Below, one piece after another: positions 1-8,448 of a stretch of 40,350 nucleotides of DNA. The stretch spans positions 1 to 40,350 of the forward strand of contig JAFAMV010000118.1 in assembly GCA_019233055.1 (NCBI GenBank). The letters are read 5' to 3'. The notes under the pieces are model-generated. The model did not search any database and was not told the origin of the DNA. It was given only the letters and a program-made list of their open reading frames with translations. The DNA is from Curvibacter sp. (GTDB taxonomy: Bacteria > Pseudomonadota > Gammaproteobacteria > Burkholderiales > Burkholderiaceae_C). Position 1 is the first letter of the stretch; each line of letters begins with the position of its first letter. A program made the translations under genes and the position numbers.

Positions 1-3000
1 AGAACAGGGGCGGCAGATCGCCCTGGGGCTGCAGCGGCACCACGGTGTTCCAGGCCGGTGCTTCGGCGGCTTTCGGGGCTGGGGCGCTGGTCGTGCCCTT
101 GGCGGGTGGCGCAGCGGTGTCGGCGGGCAGGTCCAGCATCGATCGCAGATGGGTGGCCAGGGCGCGGAGGGTGCCGTGCTCCACCAGGGCCGACAGCGGC
201 AGGCGCAGGCGGTACTTCTGGTGGATTTCGTTGAACACCTGCAGGGCCAGCAGCGAGTGGCCGCCCAGCTCATAGAAGCTGGTGTCGGTGCGCACCTCGT
301 CGATGCCCAGCGTGCGGGACCAGATCGCGGCCAGTTCGCGTTCCAGCGCGTCGGCCGGCGCCGCGTCGCCGATGCGCTTGCAGGCCTGGGCATCGTCCTC
401 GGCGCGGCAGTCGTCCATCAGTTGCGTGCTCAACTCCTGCGTCCACGCGGCAAGCCATGGCAGGCTGGCCAGGTCGGCAAGCCCCCGGGCCTCCAGCCGC
501 AGGCTGTCGCCGGCCTCGGTCAGGGTCAGGTCCAGCTCGGTCTCGATGGCCAGGCGCGGGATGCTGCGGTAGCTCAGCCCGGCCGCACCGAAGCTCAGCT
601 CGCCCGGCCGGTATTCGCGCACATGGGTGAACACGGCGGCCATGGCGGGGCGGGCGGCACCCGCTTCGTGCGCCAGCTCGTCCAGGTCCAGGGCGGTGTG
701 CTCGCTCGCCTCGAGGATGGCCGCATGGCAGCGGCGGCACAGTTCGGCAAAGGGTTCATCACTGCCCAGGCGCAGGCGCAGCGGCAGCACGCGCACCAGG
801 CGGCCGACGGCGTCGCTCATGCCGGCTGTGGGGTGGTCGGCAAACGCGGCCCCCACGATCAGGTCGGTGGCGCCGCTGCGGTGCGCCAGTTGCCGCACCA
901 GGCCGGCGAACAACACCGAGAAGAAGCTCACGCCCTGGCGTCGGGCAAAGGCCAGGAGGGCCGCCTGGGCCGGGCTGTCCAGGGTTTGCGCGGCGCTCTG
1001 GGCCAGGGCGCCGGGGGTTGCCGGGCGGGGGCGGTCGTAGGGCTGGCGGGCGGCGGCCGCAGGCGGGCTCAGTTGCCGATGCCACCAGATCCGGGCCTCT
1101 TGCGCCTTGGCCTGCCGGGCGGGGCTGGCACGCCAGGCCAGGTAGTCGCCCAGGCCGTGGCGCGGCAGTGTCGAGGGGGCCGATTGCGCCGACAGGCTGG
1201 CATAGAGGCGGCCCAGGTCTTCCAGCAGATTGTCGAGCGACCAGCCGTCGACCACCGCCGCATGGGCCGCCAGCACGATCCCGTGGTGCTGCGCCCCGGC
1301 GCGCAGCCAGGTGACGCGGCACAGCGGGCCGGCGTCCAGGTCGTAGGCGGTGCGGGCGTCGGCTTCGGCGGCCTGTGCCAGGGCGGCCTCGAGGCCGGCC
1401 GCGCCGATCTCGCCCAGCTCCTGGCGCCTGACGGGGATGGGGCAGGTCGATTCGATCACCAACTGCCGGCCTTCGTCGGCAAAGTGCACCCGCAGGGCCT
1501 CATGGACCTCTGCCAGGCCCTGGATGGCGCGGGCGAAGGCCGCTTCGTCCAGGGCGCCCGCGAGGCGGATGGCAAAGCCTTCGTGGAAGGCCAGGGCGGC
1601 GGCCGGGTCGCGGCGGCTGATGCGGTGGATGCGCTGCAGTCCGGCCGGTGCCTCGAGCCGCTTTTGCGGCGGCGCGGCCAGGGGGCTGGCCGAGGCCTCG
1701 TGTCCGCCGATGGGCGCCGGGCGGCCCAGAGGGCCTGGCGCGTACCAGCAGGGCCGGCCCTGGGCGTCGTGGCCGAGTTGCAGGCCGGCGACGGCTGCGC
1801 CCTGGGCGGCGGCCGGGGGCAGGCGTGTCGGCAGCGCATCGGGGCGGGGAGGTGCGGGCACGGCGGCGACTGTGGCGGCTGTGGCAGCAGGGGGGCGGTC
1901 GGCGGCAGGCGGGCTGCGAAGCACGCTCTGCGCCGGTTCGAGCCAGTGCGAGCGGCGCTCGAAGGGGTAGGTGGGCAGCGGCACCCGGCGCCGCGGCTGG
2001 CGGCCACGGTAGGCCGTCCAGTCCACCGGCACGCCCTGTGTCCACAGGCGGCCCAGGGCGGACGTGGCGGCCGCCAGGTCCCGGTCCGGGGCGCCGGCGG
2101 CATCGCCCAGCGAGGCCACGATCTTCTGCCGGCGTGTGCCCTGTGCCTGCAGCCGGGTGAGGGTGGCGAGGGTGTCGCGCGGCCCGACCTCCAGGAACAC
2201 GGTGGCGGCTTCGCTGTCGGCCAGAAGCCGGCCCACCGCCTGCTCGAACAGCACCGGGCGGCGGATGTGCTGGGCCCAGTAGGCGGGGCCCAGGTCCTGT
2301 GCACGGCGTGCCCAGTCGCCGAGGCTGGTCGACATGAAGGGGATGGTGGGCTCGCCGATCGGCAGCCCTTGCAGGGCCTCGAGGAAGGGGGCCACGGCAT
2401 CGTCCATCATGGCCGAATGGAAGGCGTGCGAGGTCTGCAGCAGGCGTGCGCCGATGCCCCGGGCTTCGAGTTCGCCGGCCAGGGCCGCGACCGCGTCGGT
2501 GGGCCCGGCGAGCACGCACAGCTCCGGCCCGTTGGCGGCGGCCAGTTGCACCTCGGCGGGCAGCAGCGGCGCCAGGCTGCCGGGTGCGCAGCGCACCGAG
2601 AGCATGGCGCCTGCCGGCAGGGCTCGGATCAGTCGCGCGCGCAGGGCCACCAGGGCCACGGCCTGCTCCAGCGTGAAGATGCCGGCCAGTTGGGCACCGA
2701 CGAACTCGCCCACCGAATGGCCCAGCACCGCAGCCGGCTTGACGCCCAGGCTCATCCACCAGCGTGCCAGCGAGAGTTCGAGCGTGAACATCGCGGGCTG
2801 GGTGTAGCCGGTGTCCTTCAGGGCCTCGTCGGCCTCGTCCTCCTGCCCTTCGGGGGGCAGCAGCAGCGCGTGCAGGTCCCGATCGAGGTGGGGGCGGAAC
2901 AGCGCGCAGCAGCGGTCCATCCAGTGGCGGAACTCGGGCTCTTCGCGGTACAGATCGCGGCCCATGTTGGCGTATTGCGCGCCCTGGCCGGGAAACATGA

Positions 3001-6000
3001 ACACCACCGGCGCGTCCAGCGTGTCCAGGACGGCGGACGCCGGCCGGGGGGTGGCCAGTTGGCGGATGGCTGCGGCCAGGTCGGGGGCGACCACCGCGTC
3101 GCGGCAGGCCAGGGCCCGGCGCCCGATCTGCAGGGTGTGGGCCACATCGGCCAGGCTGGCCTCGGGGTGCTCGCCGAGCCAGACCGCGAGCTGCTGGCGC
3201 AGGCGCTCCAGCGCCGCCGGCGTCTTGGCCGACAGGGGCAGCAGCAACTGGCTGCGCGAGGGGCCGCCGGCAGTGGAGGCGGGGGCGGGCGCCTCTTCGA
3301 GGATGGCGTGCACATTGGTGCCGCCGAAGCCGAAGGAGCTGACCGCGCCGCGACGTGGGGCGAGGCCGCGGGGCCAGGGGGTGCGCCGGGCCACCACCTC
3401 GAAGGGGCTGCGCTCGAAGTCGAAGCGCGGATTGGGGGTCCTGTAGTGCAGCGTGCCCGGGATCTCCTCGGTCTGCAGGGCCAGGGCGACCTTGATGAAG
3501 CCCGCGATGCCCGAGGCGATGGTGGGGTGGCCGATGTGGCCCTTGATCGAGCCGATCCTGCAGAACTGTTCGCGTGCGGTGCTGGCACGGAAGGCCTGGG
3601 TCAGGGCTTCGAGCTCGATGGGGTCGCCCAGCGGGGTGCCGGTGCCGTGGGCCTCGACATAGCCGATGCTGTCGGCCTGCACATTGGCCTGCGCCTGGGC
3701 CAGCGCGATGACCCGCGCCTGCCCCTCCACGCTGGGCGCCAGGAAGCTGACCTTGCGCGCACCGTCGTTGTTCTTGGCCGAACCGAGCACCACCGCGTAG
3801 ATGTGGTCGCCGTCGGCGATGGCGTCTTCGAGGCGGCGCAGCACCACGATGCCGGCACCGTCGGAGAACATGGTGCCCGAGGCCTCGGCATCGAAGGGCC
3901 GGCAATGGCCGTCGCGGGTGAAGGGGCCGCCGGCCTGGTGGATCTGGCCGCTTTTCTGCGGCACCAGGATGTCCACGCCGCCGGCCAGCGCCATGTCGCA
4001 CTCGAAGGCGTTGAGGGCCTTGCAGGCGTTGTCCACCGACAAAAGCGAGGTCGAGCAGCCGGTGGTGGCGCTCACGCTCGGGCCGGTGAGGTCGAGCTGG
4101 TACGAGACCCGGGTGGCGATGTAGTCCTTCTCGTTGCCGTAGCCGACGATGAGCTTGCCCACGGTCTTGACCAGGTCGGGGTGGCTCAGCACGTTGTTGA
4201 CGTAGTAGTGGTTGTCGCCCACGCCGGCGTAGACCCCGATCATGCCGGCGAAGCGGGCGGGGTCGTGGCCGGCGTCTTCCAGCGCGTGCCAGGCCAGCTC
4301 GAGGAACACGCGCTGCTGCGGGTCCATCACCTTGGCCTCCTGCGGGCCGATGCCGAAGAAGGTGTTGTCGAACTTGTCGGCGTCGTCGAGGATGCCCCGG
4401 CAGGGCACGTAGTTCGGGTCGTTGCGGGTCTCTTCGTCCACGCCCTGCGCCAGTTCCTCGGGGGTGAAGCGGGTGATCGACTCCACGTCGTCGAGCAGGT
4501 TGCGCCAGAGCTGGCGCAGGTCGCGTGCACCGGGGAAGCGCCCCACCATGCCGATCACCGCCACCGCGCCCGAGGGCCTGGCGGTGCCTGCCTCACCCCG
4601 GCTGCGGAAGGCGCGTCGGAAGGCCTCGTCGCGCAGCGGGTCGGCCGCCTCGCCTTCGAGGTACGCCGCCAGCCTTTCCACCGAGGGGAACTGGAACAGC
4701 TGCACCGCCGGCAGCTCGCGCCCCAACTGCTCGGCCGTGGCCGCCGCCGCCTTGAGCAGTTGCAGCGAGTGGCCGCCAAGGTCGAAGAAATTGTCGCGGA
4801 TGCCTACGCGATCCAGGTCCAGCACCTGCTGCCAGATGGTGCACAGCGTGCGCTGCAGCGGGGTGCGCGGCGCGATGTACATCTCGGCCAGTTCGGGGCG
4901 CTGGTGCTGCATCGCCGGCAGGGCCGCGCGGTCGACCTTGCCGTTGGGCGACAGCGGCAGGGCGTCAAGGAACATGAAGCGCGCCGGCACCATGTGCTCG
5001 GGCAGGGCGCGTGTCAGGCCCTGCTTCAGGGTCGCCAGCGCCGGGGGCTCGCCCTCGGCCACCAGGTAGGCCAGCAACTGCTTTTCTTCGAGCCCGGCCT
5101 CGGTGGCCACGACCACGGCCTCGCGGATGCCTGCCTGCTGCAGCAGCACCGACTCGATCTCGCCCAGCTCGATGCGCAGGCCGCGCAGCTTGACCTGGAA
5201 GTCTAGCCGGCCCAGATACTCGATCGCGCCCGAGGGCAGTTGCCGGGCCAGGTCGCCGGTCTTGTAGAGGCGGGCGCCCGGTGTCGGCGAGAAGGGGTCG
5301 GGGATGAAGCGTTCCCGCGTCAGCTCGGGCCGGTTCCAGTAGCCGCGCGCCAACTGGACGCCGCCCAGATGCAGCTCGCCGGCCTCGCCCGGGGGCAGGG
5401 GCCGCAGCTGTGCGTCGAGGATCAGGGCCTGGGTGTTGGCGATCGGGTGGCCGATGGGCACGGTCTTCGACTCGCCGTCGGGCCGGCAGGGCCACCAGGT
5501 GACGTCGATGGCGGCTTCGGTGGGGCCGTAGAGGTTGTGCAGCTCCACCCCGGGCAGGCGCTCGAAGAAGCGGCGCGTCAGCTCGTAGGGCAGGGCCTCG
5601 CCGCTGCAGATCACGCGCTTCAGGCTGCCGAGCCGGTCGAGCCCCGGCGCGGCCAGGAACAGGCTCAGCATCGAGGGCACGAAATGCAGGGTGCTGATGC
5701 CCGCGCGGGCGATCAGGTCGACGAGGTAGCCGCTGTCGCGGTGCCCACCCGGACGGGCCAGGTGGATCGAGGCGCCGACCATCAGCGGCCAGAAGAACTC
5801 CCACACCGAGACGTCGAAGCTGAAGGGGGTCTTCTGCAGCACCCGGTCATCGGGGCCGAGGGCGAAGGTCTGTTGCATCCACAACAGACGGTTGGCCAGC
5901 CCCCGGTGCAGATTGGGCACGCCCTTGGGCCGGCCGGTCGAGCCCGAGGTGTAGATCATGTAGACCGCCGTGTCGGGGCCGCCCCGGAAGGCCGGGGCCG

Positions 6001-6481
6001 TCTCGTCCTGGCCGTCGACGGGGTCCGGTCCGGCCTCGTCCAGCTCGATCACGTCCACCCCGGCGGGGAGGGCGGGGTGGGCGGCAAGGGGCACGGCCGC
6101 ATGGCCCAGCACCCAGCGCACGCCCGAATCGACCAGCATGTGCTCGAGGCGCTCGGGCGGGTAGTCCGGGTCGAGCGGCACATAGGCGGCGCCGGCCTTC
6201 ACCACGGCCAGCAGCGCGACCACCAGTTCCACGCTGCGCTGCATGCAGACGCCGACGAAGCCGTCGGCCGGCACGCCAGCGGCGATGAGGCGGTGGGCCA
6301 GCCGGTTGGCGCGGCGGTCCAGTTCGGCGTAGCTGAGGCTGCGGCCGTCCGCATCGCTGTACACGGCCAGGCGCCCAGGGGCCTGGTGCACCTGGGCCTC
6401 GAAATAGGCGGTCACGGGCCGGTCGAGTGCGTCCAGCGTCGGGGCCGGGCAGGGCCCGCTCCACAGGGCGGCGGCGCTCAT
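1..6481 (-). CDS. Hybrid NRPS/PKS, A(Ser)-PCP-KS-AT-C-carrier-TE (3' end outside window)
   Basis: One frame stays open from the ATG at 6481 to the left edge, giving 2160 visible residues. The N-terminal adenylation domain has its P-loop-like motif at 177-187 and FDVSVW at 222-227. Aligned to GrsA, its ten specificity residues read D-V-W-H-I-S-L-I-D-K, the known serine code. A carrier follows (Ser572 in GGHSL), then a ketosynthase (Cys809, His945, His985), then an acyltransferase (Ser1256 in GHSVGEF; HAFH at 1352-1355, typical for malonyl-CoA). A condensation domain (about 1615-2040) has HAAVVDG at 1740-1746 in place of HHxxxDG. A second carrier (Ser2076) and the first residues of a thioesterase-like domain follow. 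There is no carrier between AT and C, so the last carrier probably serves the PKS module. The ATG overlaps the hydrolase stop (ATGA), implying coupled translation. Family and substrate calls are firm. The product, perhaps a serine-plus-acetate unit, is inference. Confidence 0.95.
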   Translation of the reverse strand, partial: MSAAALWSGPCPAPTLDALDRPVTAYFEAQVHQAPGRLAVYSDADGRSLSYAELDRRANRLAHRLIAAGVPADGFVGVCMQRSVELVVALLAVVKAGAAYVPLDPDYPPERLEHMLVDSGVRWVLGHAAVPLAAHPALPAGVDVIELDEAGPDPVDGQDETAPAFRGGPDTAVYMIYTSGSTGRPKGVPNLHRGLANRLLWMQQTFALGPDDRVLQKTPFSFDVSVWEFFWPLMVGASIHLARPGGHRDSGYLVDLIARAGISTLHFVPSMLSLFLAAPGLDRLGSLKRVICSGEALPYELTRRFFERLPGVELHNLYGPTEAAIDVTWWPCRPDGESKTVPIGHPIANTQALILDAQLRPLPPGEAGELHLGGVQLARGYWNRPELTRERFIPDPFSPTPGARLYKTGDLARQLPSGAIEYLGRLDFQVKLRGLRIELGEIESVLLQQAGIREAVVVATEAGLEEKQLLAYLVAEGEPPALATLKQGLTRALPEHMVPARFMFLDALPLSPNGKVDRAALPAMQHQRPELAEMYIAPRTPLQRTLCTIWQQVLDLDRVGIRDNFFDLGGHSLQLLKAAAATAEQLGRELPAVQLFQFPSVERLAAYLEGEAADPLRDEAFRRAFRSRGEAGTARPSGAVAVIGMVGRFPGARDLRQLWRNLLDDVESITRFTPEELAQGVDEETRNDPNYVPCRGILDDADKFDNTFFGIGPQEAKVMDPQQRVFLELAWHALEDAGHDPARFAGMIGVYAGVGDNHYYVNNVLSHPDLVKTVGKLIVGYGNEKDYIATRVSYQLDLTGPSVSATTGCSTSLLSVDNACKALNAFECDMALAGGVDILVPQKSGQIHQAGGPFTRDGHCRPFDAEASGTMFSDGAGIVVLRRLEDAIADGDHIYAVVLGSAKNNDGARKVSFLAPSVEGQARVIALAQAQANVQADSIGYVEAHGTGTPLGDPIELEALTQAFRASTAREQFCRIGSIKGHIGHPTIASGIAGFIKVALALQTEEIPGTLHYRTPNPRFDFERSPFEVVARRTPWPRGLAPRRGAVSSFGFGGTNVHAILEEAPAPASTAGGPSRSQLLLPLSAKTPAALERLRQQLAVWLGEHPEASLADVAHTLQIGRRALACRDAVVAPDLAAAIRQLATPRPASAVLDTLDAPVVFMFPGQGAQYANMGRDLYREEPEFRHWMDRCCALFRPHLDRDLHALLLPPEGQEDEADEALKDTGYTQPAMFTLELSLARWWMSLGVKPAAVLGHSVGEFVGAQLAGIFTLEQAVALVALRARLIRALPAGAMLSVRCAPGSLAPLLPAEVQLAAANGPELCVLAGPTDAVAALAGELEARGIGARLLQTSHAFHSAMMDDAVAPFLEALQGLPIGEPTIPFMSTSLGDWARRAQDLGPAYWAQHIRRPVLFEQAVGRLLADSEAATVFLEVGPRDTLATLTRLQAQGTRRQKIVASLGDAAGAPDRDLAAATSALGRLWTQGVPVDWTAYRGRQPRRRVPLPTYPFERRSHWLEPAQSVLRSPPAADRPPAATAATVAAVPAPPRPDALPTRLPPAAAQGAAVAGLQLGHDAQGRPCWYAPGPLGRPAPIGGHEASASPLAAPPQKRLEAPAGLQRIHRISRRDPAAALAFHEGFAIRLAGALDEAAFARAIQGLAEVHEALRVHFADEGRQLVIESTCPIPVRRQELGEIGAAGLEAALAQAAEADARTAYDLDAGPLCRVTWLRAGAQHHGIVLAAHAAVVDGWSLDNLLEDLGRLYASLSAQSAPSTLPRHGLGDYLAWRASPARQAKAQEARIWWHRQLSPPAAAARQPYDRPRPATPGALAQSAAQTLDSPAQAALLAFARRQGVSFFSVLFAGLVRQLAHRSGATDLIVGAAFADHPTAGMSDAVGRLVRVLPLRLRLGSDEPFAELCRRCHAAILEASEHTALDLDELAHEAGAARPAMAAVFTHVREYRPGELSFGAAGLSYRSIPRLAIETELDLTLTEAGDSLRLEARGLADLASLPWLAAWTQELSTQLMDDCRAEDDAQACKRIGDAAPADALERELAAIWSRTLGIDEVRTDTSFYELGGHSLLALQVFNEIHQKYRLRLPLSALVEHGTLRALATHLRSMLDLPADTAAPPAKGTTSAPAPKAAEAPAWNTVVPLQPQGDLPPLF

Positions 6482-7383
6482 GCGGGGGCTTTCGGCGGGT
6501 GGCCGGGTGCCTTCGTCCCGGGGGGGGGCGGGCTTTGCCAGGCACTGCGGCGCTGCTCCAGCAGCCAGCGGTAGACGCCGGCCGCGAGGGCGGCATCCTG
6601 GGTGTCGTGTCCCACGTCCTTGACCAGGGTGTAGCGCGGCGCGCCACCGGCCTGGCGCAGCGCGTCCACCGTCTGCTCGCTGGTGCTGTGGGGCGAGACG
6701 GTGTCTCGCTCGCCGTGGAAGAACCACAGCGGCATGGCCGCCACCTGCGGCGCCCGCGAGGGGTCGTAGGCCCCCGAGAGCACGGCGGCGGCGGCGTAGG
6801 GCTGGCTGTCCGTGCGCGTCAGCAGATCCCAGCTGCCGGCCGAGCCGGCGGAGAAGCCCAACAGGTATTCTCGGTCGGTGTCGATGGGGTAGCGGCCCGG
6901 CAACAGGGCCACCAGCGCCCGTGTCGCGGCGATGGCGGCGCTTTCGGGCAATTGCTGCTGGCTGTAGTTGAGGTAGGGCGCGCCCGGGACGCTGACCCAG
7001 TTCTGGCCCCAGGGGGCCTGCGGGGCCAGGATGAAGGCGGGCCCGGCGGACCGGGACTGTTCGATCAGCCTGGCCACCAGGGGCCCGGCCTGCCGGATGT
7101 TGTCGCTGCCGTTGTCGCCTGCGCCGTGCAGGTAGACGATCAGCGGGTATTTGCGCGCCGGCTCCAGGGTCTTGGGCACATACAGGCGGTAGGGCAGGTC
7201 CAGGCCGGATCCCGGCGCCACGAAATGGTCGCCGACCATCCCGGCTGCGAGTCGGATGGACAGTTCGGTCGGGGGCGGAGGCCGGTTTCTCTGTGCCCGA
7301 CGCCACGCGATCCCGGTGAGCAACAACGCTGCGGCCACCGTGGCGACCAGCCCTCCCAACACGAATTTCCTGGCATGCCTCAC
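6478..7383 (-). CDS. Membrane-anchored alpha/beta hydrolase (esterase/phospholipase-like)
   Basis: This 301-residue protein starts at GTG 7383, with GAGGGA nine bases upstream. The N-terminus (about 7-26) is a hydrophobic segment followed by arginines, so it is either a membrane anchor or an uncleaved signal, and the catalytic domain should face the periplasm. The fold is alpha/beta hydrolase: an HGAG oxyanion segment at 87-90, nucleophile Ser178 in GFSAG, likely Asp227 (HGERD) and His259 (VGHD). This resembles the carboxylesterase/PHB-depolymerase-like group. It is the gene immediately before the NRPS/PKS and overlaps it by ATGA, so it belongs to the same transcript and may process or release the product, or confer self-protection (inference). 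The C-terminal tail contains four prolines encoded across a run of nine identical bases at 6520-6528, an unusual feature described in the findings. Confidence 0.85.
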   Translation of the reverse strand: MRHARKFVLGGLVATVAAALLLTGIAWRRAQRNRPPPPTELSIRLAAGMVGDHFVAPGSGLDLPYRLYVPKTLEPARKYPLIVYLHGAGDNGSDNIRQAGPLVARLIEQSRSAGPAFILAPQAPWGQNWVSVPGAPYLNYSQQQLPESAAIAATRALVALLPGRYPIDTDREYLLGFSAGSAGSWDLLTRTDSQPYAAAAVLSGAYDPSRAPQVAAMPLWFFHGERDTVSPHSTSEQTVDALRQAGGAPRYTLVKDVGHDTQDAALAAGVYRWLLEQRRSAWQSPPPPGTKAPGHPPKAPA

Positions 7384-7409
7384 TTGAAGTGTTCCCTCGG
7401 CGGTGCAGA

Positions 7410-7450
7410 TGTAATTATTTCTTTACATATCTTACAAGACGCATGTGTAA
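7410..7450. promoter_or_regulatory. Clustered TGTAA/TTACA half-sites upstream of the hydrolase-NRPS/PKS operon
   Basis: In the 118-base gap before the hydrolase, an A+T-rich patch holds four copies of one pentamer: TGTAA 7410-7414, TTACA 7423-7427, TTACA 7432-7436 and TGTAA 7446-7450. They form two inverted pairs with 8- and 9-base spacers. This looks like a double operator, and its A+T content also suits a promoter for the minus-strand operon. No regulator gene for it is visible in this window, and the assignment is by pattern only. Confidence 0.4.
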
Positions 7451-7501
7451 ATCCAGACGCCAGACACCCGCCGCGATCGCCAGGGGCGCCGCCGCCGTCT
7501 T

Positions 7502-8221
7502 TCAGGCCGGGGAAACGATGAGCGCGCCGGCCAGGGCGAAGGGCCCCTGCAGCGCGTAGCGGAAGCGGCTGCGCCCCGCCCAGGGTTCCAGGCGGGCGTC
7601 GCGCACCGCCACCAGTTCCAGCGACCCTGAATCGGCCAGGGGGGCGGCCAGCCGCAGGCACACGTCGGTGAACTCGGGCACGGCGGCGCTCAGCGCGAAC
7701 TGGCTCTTGAAGAGCGCCTCCTTGGCCGCGAACAACACGGTCGCCAGCCGGTCCTGGTCCGGGGGGCTCAGGGCCCGCAGGGCCGCCTGCTCGGTGGCAT
7801 CGAACAACAGGGGCCACAGCCCGGGGCCCAGCCGTCCGCAGCGCTCCGCATCGATGCCGAGGCCGGCACAGGCCCGGGCCGAGGCCACGACCGCCGCACA
7901 GAAGCCTTCGGTGTGGGTGATGCTGCCCACCAGACCGGCCGGCCACAGGGGCTCGCGGTGCGGGCCGCGCCGCAGCGGGCCGGGGGTGTCGAGGCCGAAG
8001 GCCCGCATGGCGTCGCGGGCGCAGCGTCGGCCGGCGGCGAACTCCTCGATGCGCGAGGGCACCGCGCCCGCGATGCTGTCGCGCTCTTCGGGCAGCAACC
8101 AGGCCGGCAGGCCCCGGTCGCGCAGCTCCATGGCCTGTACCGGGATCGCAAACAGCGCGCGGACCAGGCCCGATTCGCAGGGCTGCGCGGTGGGGGGCGA
8201 GGCGTCGCCGGTGTGGGTCAT
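7502..8221 (-). CDS. 4'-phosphopantetheinyl transferase, EntD/Sfp superfamily
   Basis: The enzyme should transfer the phosphopantetheine arm of coenzyme A to a serine on carrier proteins, here most simply Ser572 and Ser2076 of the neighbouring NRPS/PKS. Visible family signatures in order are EEFAAGRRCAR (conserved arginine region), GSITHTEGF, the magnesium-binding GIDAER and the FAAKEALFK motif (WxxKEAxxK type) near the C-terminus. From the ATG at 8221 the protein has 239 residues, the normal EntD-like length. The frame is open to another ATG at 8305, but the extra 28 residues are low in complexity and not family-like. Neither start has a good ribosome binding site. It lies upstream of the hydrolase and NRPS/PKS on the same strand, separated by a gap that appears to carry its own regulatory region, and is probably dedicated to that pathway. 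Confidence 0.9.
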   Translation of the reverse strand: MTHTGDASPPTAQPCESGLVRALFAIPVQAMELRDRGLPAWLLPEERDSIAGAVPSRIEEFAAGRRCARDAMRAFGLDTPGPLRRGPHREPLWPAGLVGSITHTEGFCAAVVASARACAGLGIDAERCGRLGPGLWPLLFDATEQAALRALSPPDQDRLATVLFAAKEALFKSQFALSAAVPEFTDVCLRLAAPLADSGSLELVAVRDARLEPWAGRSRFRYALQGPFALAGALIVSPA

Positions 8222-8335
8222 GAGGCGGGTCGGGGCAGGTGCTGCGTGGGGCAGGCGACTATAGCCCTTGAGCCGCCTCCAGGAGCGCGCGGGTGGCACC
8301 GGCACGCGGCGTCGGCGGGCCGTCTCTTCTGTTTG

Positions 8336-8433
8336 TGAATGAAACGATCATGGAAATCACAAAAATCAGTGATAACCCTAGGATTGATTGACTGAATGTT
8401 TCTAGAGATCAAAAATAACGATCGAAACAATCA
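8336..8433 (+). promoter_or_regulatory. Promoter of the sugar-acid operon with overlapping inverted-repeat operator
   Basis: A sigma-70-like promoter is visible as TTGACT (8388-8393), 17 bases, then AAAAAT (8411-8416). An inverted repeat, TGAATGTTTC at 8393-8402 and GAAACAATCA at 8424-8433 (9 of 10 positions complementary), spans the spacer and the expected start of transcription. A related half-site, TGAATGAAAC, lies at 8336-8345. This layout fits repression by steric blocking. The DeoR-type regulator encoded third in the operon (10825-11604) is the obvious candidate (inference). The same gap separates this operon from the divergent phosphopantetheinyl transferase gene. Confidence 0.55.
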
Positions 8434-8448
8434 TTTATTGATGGGTGC

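Noticed and set aside
149..5206. Plus-strand ORF of 1685 residues
   Set aside because: It is antisense to the NRPS/PKS. Its translation has no domain, is dominated by Gly/Ala/Gln/Arg repeats, and arises from high G+C at third positions, whereas the minus frame has complete A, KS, AT, C and carrier motifs.
759..5804. Several separate minus-strand ORFs suggesting a broken NRPS/PKS
   Set aside because: They are in other frames. The true frame is uninterrupted from 6481 to the window edge, so the gene is not frameshifted.
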